DNA of 16,800 nucleotides from Planctomycetota bacterium (GTDB taxonomy: Bacteria > Planctomycetota > Planctomycetia > Pirellulales > Pirellulaceae). This document shows positions 15,144 to 16,800 of the stretch, in pieces (the first letter of the stretch is position 1; each line of letters opens with the position of its first letter). The translations under genes and the position numbers were made by a program. The notes beneath the pieces were generated by a model, which was given only the letters and a program-made list of their open reading frames with translations, did not search any database and was not told the origin of the DNA. The stretch is from contig JAJDEH010000187.1 of the NCBI GenBank assembly GCA_029259935.1, forward strand, positions 1-16,800, given 5' to 3'.

Positions 15144-16643
15144 TCATTGAAAAGCAATATCCAGTATTCTCAATATCTCTTCGAGGCGATCGCCCGAACG
15201 TTCCGACACGACCCCCAACAACTGGTCCACTTCATTCGTGCTGGGGCAATTGCCGGCTCCACCATACGATTGACAGGCGTGCGCCGCCCAGGCCGCTGCA
15301 GTTTTCAAGGCCTCTGAAAACATGGCGGAATCGAAATCCTTCTTGCCCTTCAACTGAGCCACCATCGCCGCCGCGAACGCGTCGCCCGAGCCAGTTGTAT
15401 CCACGATTTCGGATGCTCTCAGCGAGGGCCAGGTAACATATACCGTCGACGGATTATCCCTATGCACGCCGATTGCTCCAAACTTTTCCATGGTGACGAC
15501 AGTCGTGACATGGTGTTCCTTGAGCGCATTCAGAATCTCGGTTAGCGATTTCGCTCGGAAAAACTCTTTTGCTTCCTCCAGATTCAATTGCAGGACATCG
15601 AAGTCGTGAAGGAGATCCCCCCACGCATCGATACCCAGCTTAAACTGGCTCTTTCCCAGATTCGCGTAGGTTAACGAGTGCTTACCAAACCGCTCCATGA
15701 TCATTCTGGTGCATTCCATGTTCTTGGATGCGCCGAATTCTTCGTTGTCGGCATGAATGTGACCGATCAGAACCGAATTCGTACTCTTGCGCGCCTCGCT
15801 CAATAGGTCGCCGACTTCATTCACACGATCGCGGAGGTGGTCGACAATCATCTTGCCGTAGCTTTCCTTGCCAGGTCCACCAAGTCGTTCGGAGAATATG
15901 GTCCGCCGCTTGTTCGAATTATCAACAACGACAAAAGACGTTTGGCTTTTTGTGCCTGGTTGAGTTGTGAAGAATCGGTCGGAGTTTACGAAAGAACGGG
16001 CCGTTGCCGAAACTGAGCCTTGGTCGCTGACGCGAACCAATTCCTCCTGGATCTTTCGGCCACGAATGTCGTTCGCCAGCGGCAAGATTGGCAGGACGTC
16101 CCGGCCGTGGGCCAAGAGCCGCGTTGCATAATTGACGCCACTGCCGCCGATGCGTTCCTCGACGCTGACGGTCTGCTTTGAGTCTAGGGCAATCTTCTCG
16201 TCACCATCTAGCTTGATCACGTATTCGATACTGGCACTTCCCACAACGATGATGGGGTCGGTTAATCCCGCGACGCTGGCAAGCACTTTCTCTAGACTTG
16301 AGGTCGCGTTGAGGCCACGCAGAAAATCGGGCAAATCCGCATCGTCGATCGAGTCACGGTCGGGAACCCAGGGTACGATCTTCTTCTTCAGAGCTTTGGC
16401 GAGTCCAAACTCAAACGGAACCCAACGTGAATGGGATGTATTCTCCGTCACGATCACAATGAGGTTAGTACATTCAGAGATTGCCTCCTCAATCTTTCTG
16501 CGAAATTCCTCTCCGACTCCGATATCAGGAATGTCATGAAACACGGACAAGCCCAACTTTGGGCTCGTGAGTTGTTCGACAAGTCTGTCCGCCTGTTCCA
16601 CGTCCTTACGCGCATAACTAACAAACACGTCGGTCTTACGCAT
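15144..16643 (-). CDS. TIR domain fused to PfkB/ribokinase-family kinase
   Basis: A 499-residue cytoplasmic protein with two domains in one uninterrupted frame. Residues 1-125 are a TIR domain (TIR_2 type): DVFVSYARKD at 5-14, the BB-loop region FHDIPDIGVGEEF at 35-47, LIVIVTENTSHSRW, and WVPFEFGLA, whose Glu78 sits where TIR NADases keep their catalytic glutamate. Residues about 130-480 are a ribokinase-like PfkB domain: IIVVGSASIEY first strand, substrate-side IGGSGVNYATRLL (166-177), QTSFVVVDN, the NxxE motif Asn354/Glu357 (LNLEEAKEF), and DTTGSGDAFAA (415-425) with catalytic-base Asp421. Bacterial TIR domains commonly degrade NAD or make cyclic ADP-ribose signals in phage defence; PfkB enzymes phosphorylate sugars or nucleosides. 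The combination suggests a self-contained sensor-effector, an inference. The ATG has GGGAGG six bases upstream. No accessory defence gene is visible, but the region upstream is cut by the window edge. Confidence 0.93.
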   Translation of the reverse strand: MRKTDVFVSYARKDVEQADRLVEQLTSPKLGLSVFHDIPDIGVGEEFRRKIEEAISECTNLIVIVTENTSHSRWVPFEFGLAKALKKKIVPWVPDRDSIDDADLPDFLRGLNATSSLEKVLASVAGLTDPIIVVGSASIEYVIKLDGDEKIALDSKQTVSVEERIGGSGVNYATRLLAHGRDVLPILPLANDIRGRKIQEELVRVSDQGSVSATARSFVNSDRFFTTQPGTKSQTSFVVVDNSNKRRTIFSERLGGPGKESYGKMIVDHLRDRVNEVGDLLSEARKSTNSVLIGHIHADNEEFGASKNMECTRMIMERFGKHSLTYANLGKSQFKLGIDAWGDLLHDFDVLQLNLEEAKEFFRAKSLTEILNALKEHHVTTVVTMEKFGAIGVHRDNPSTVYVTWPSLRASEIVDTTGSGDAFAAAMVAQLKGKKDFDSAMFSEALKTAAAWAAHACQSYGGAGNCPSTNEVDQLLGVVSERSGDRLEEILRILDIAFQ

Positions 16644-16649
16644 GGCACA

Positions 16650-16655
16650 CCTCCC
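16650..16655 (-). promoter_or_regulatory. strong ribosome binding site of the TIR-PfkB gene
   Basis: Read on the minus strand, GGGAGG ends six bases before the ATG at 16643. It confirms that the TIR domain is translated from its own start and that the protein begins with MRKTDVF. Confidence 0.85.
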
Positions 16656-16691
16656 GGCGATGACGATTTACTTCCGACAGATTACCACGTG

Positions 16692-16703
16692 CCACGCCCG
16701 TGG
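16692..16703. promoter_or_regulatory. 12-bp palindrome upstream of TIR-PfkB
   Basis: CCACG and CGTGG flank a two-base centre at 16692-16703, and a second CCACG lies at 16685-16689. The site is about 50 bases upstream of the TIR-PfkB ATG, a position that fits an operator or promoter element. No good -35/-10 pair was found near it. The rest of 16656-16800 shows no gene; three minus-strand frames all close before the TIR start. Confidence 0.3.
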
Positions 16704-16800
16704 TGTAGTGATTTACCTACTCGGGTGAACCTTGAACCAGGGAAGTTGTCCACGTTTTTAGGAGAAACACGGGCCGCAACCACCCTCGATTCCGATCGGG

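Noticed and set aside
1..16800. CRISPR arrays, tRNAs, rRNAs, insertion sequences
   Set aside because: No regularly spaced repeats, tRNA-like cloverleaf ends, conserved rRNA blocks or transposase motifs were recognised on either strand.

Overview
The window looks like chromosomal DNA from a planctomycete, most likely of the Pirellulales type. The grounds are family content and style rather than any marker gene: a membrane protein carrying the NPYRSP tag, an isochorismatase-like/ThuA-like secreted fusion, a membrane-anchored multihaem cytochrome, a leucine-rich-repeat protein ending in a typical planctomycete LRR tail, frequent TTG/GTG starts, and loosely packed genes with long empty spacers. 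No rRNA, tRNA, transposase, integrase or CRISPR array was seen.

Layout. Bases 1-406 hold at most the tail of an upstream gene and a doubtful small ORF. 407-1477 encodes a membrane-anchored LRR protein. After a gene-poor spacer come a sugar phosphate isomerase/epimerase-like TIM barrel (1947-2789), a small NPYRSP membrane protein (2808-3293), another empty spacer, and a haemolysin III/PAQR-type membrane protein (3832-4557). A secreted isochorismatase-like plus ThuA-like fusion (4707-6338) follows behind a recognisable promoter, then deoxyribose-phosphate aldolase (deoC, 6489-7187). On the minus strand lie a single-subunit molybdopterin oxidoreductase (9139-7190, converging on deoC with only two bases between stops) and a membrane-anchored SGNH hydrolase (10312-9230). 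A divergent promoter region separates these from a plus-strand octahaem cytochrome (10607-12607) and a two-domain metallophosphoesterase (12710-14473). The right end is minus strand: a small secreted protein (15015-14515) and a 499-residue TIR-PfkB fusion (16643-15144).

How the genes fit together. Most of the window reads as separate housekeeping or catabolic genes rather than one pathway. deoC, the isomerase-like protein and the isochorismatase/ThuA fusion all belong to small-molecule and carbohydrate metabolism, but they are not tightly packed. The Mo oxidoreductase and octahaem cytochrome are both redox proteins but are on opposite strands and separated by the SGNH gene, so a partnership is only possible.

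The most unusual item is the TIR-PfkB fusion. It joins an apparently intact TIR domain (candidate catalytic Glu78) to an apparently intact ribokinase-family domain (GG motif, NxxE, DTTGSGD). TIR domains in bacteria are commonly NAD-consuming defence effectors, so this is a candidate single-gene immune or abortive-infection protein with a sugar/nucleoside kinase fold as sensor or regulator. That function is an inference. A second oddity is the metallophosphoesterase, which carries a decayed copy of its own catalytic domain at the N terminus.
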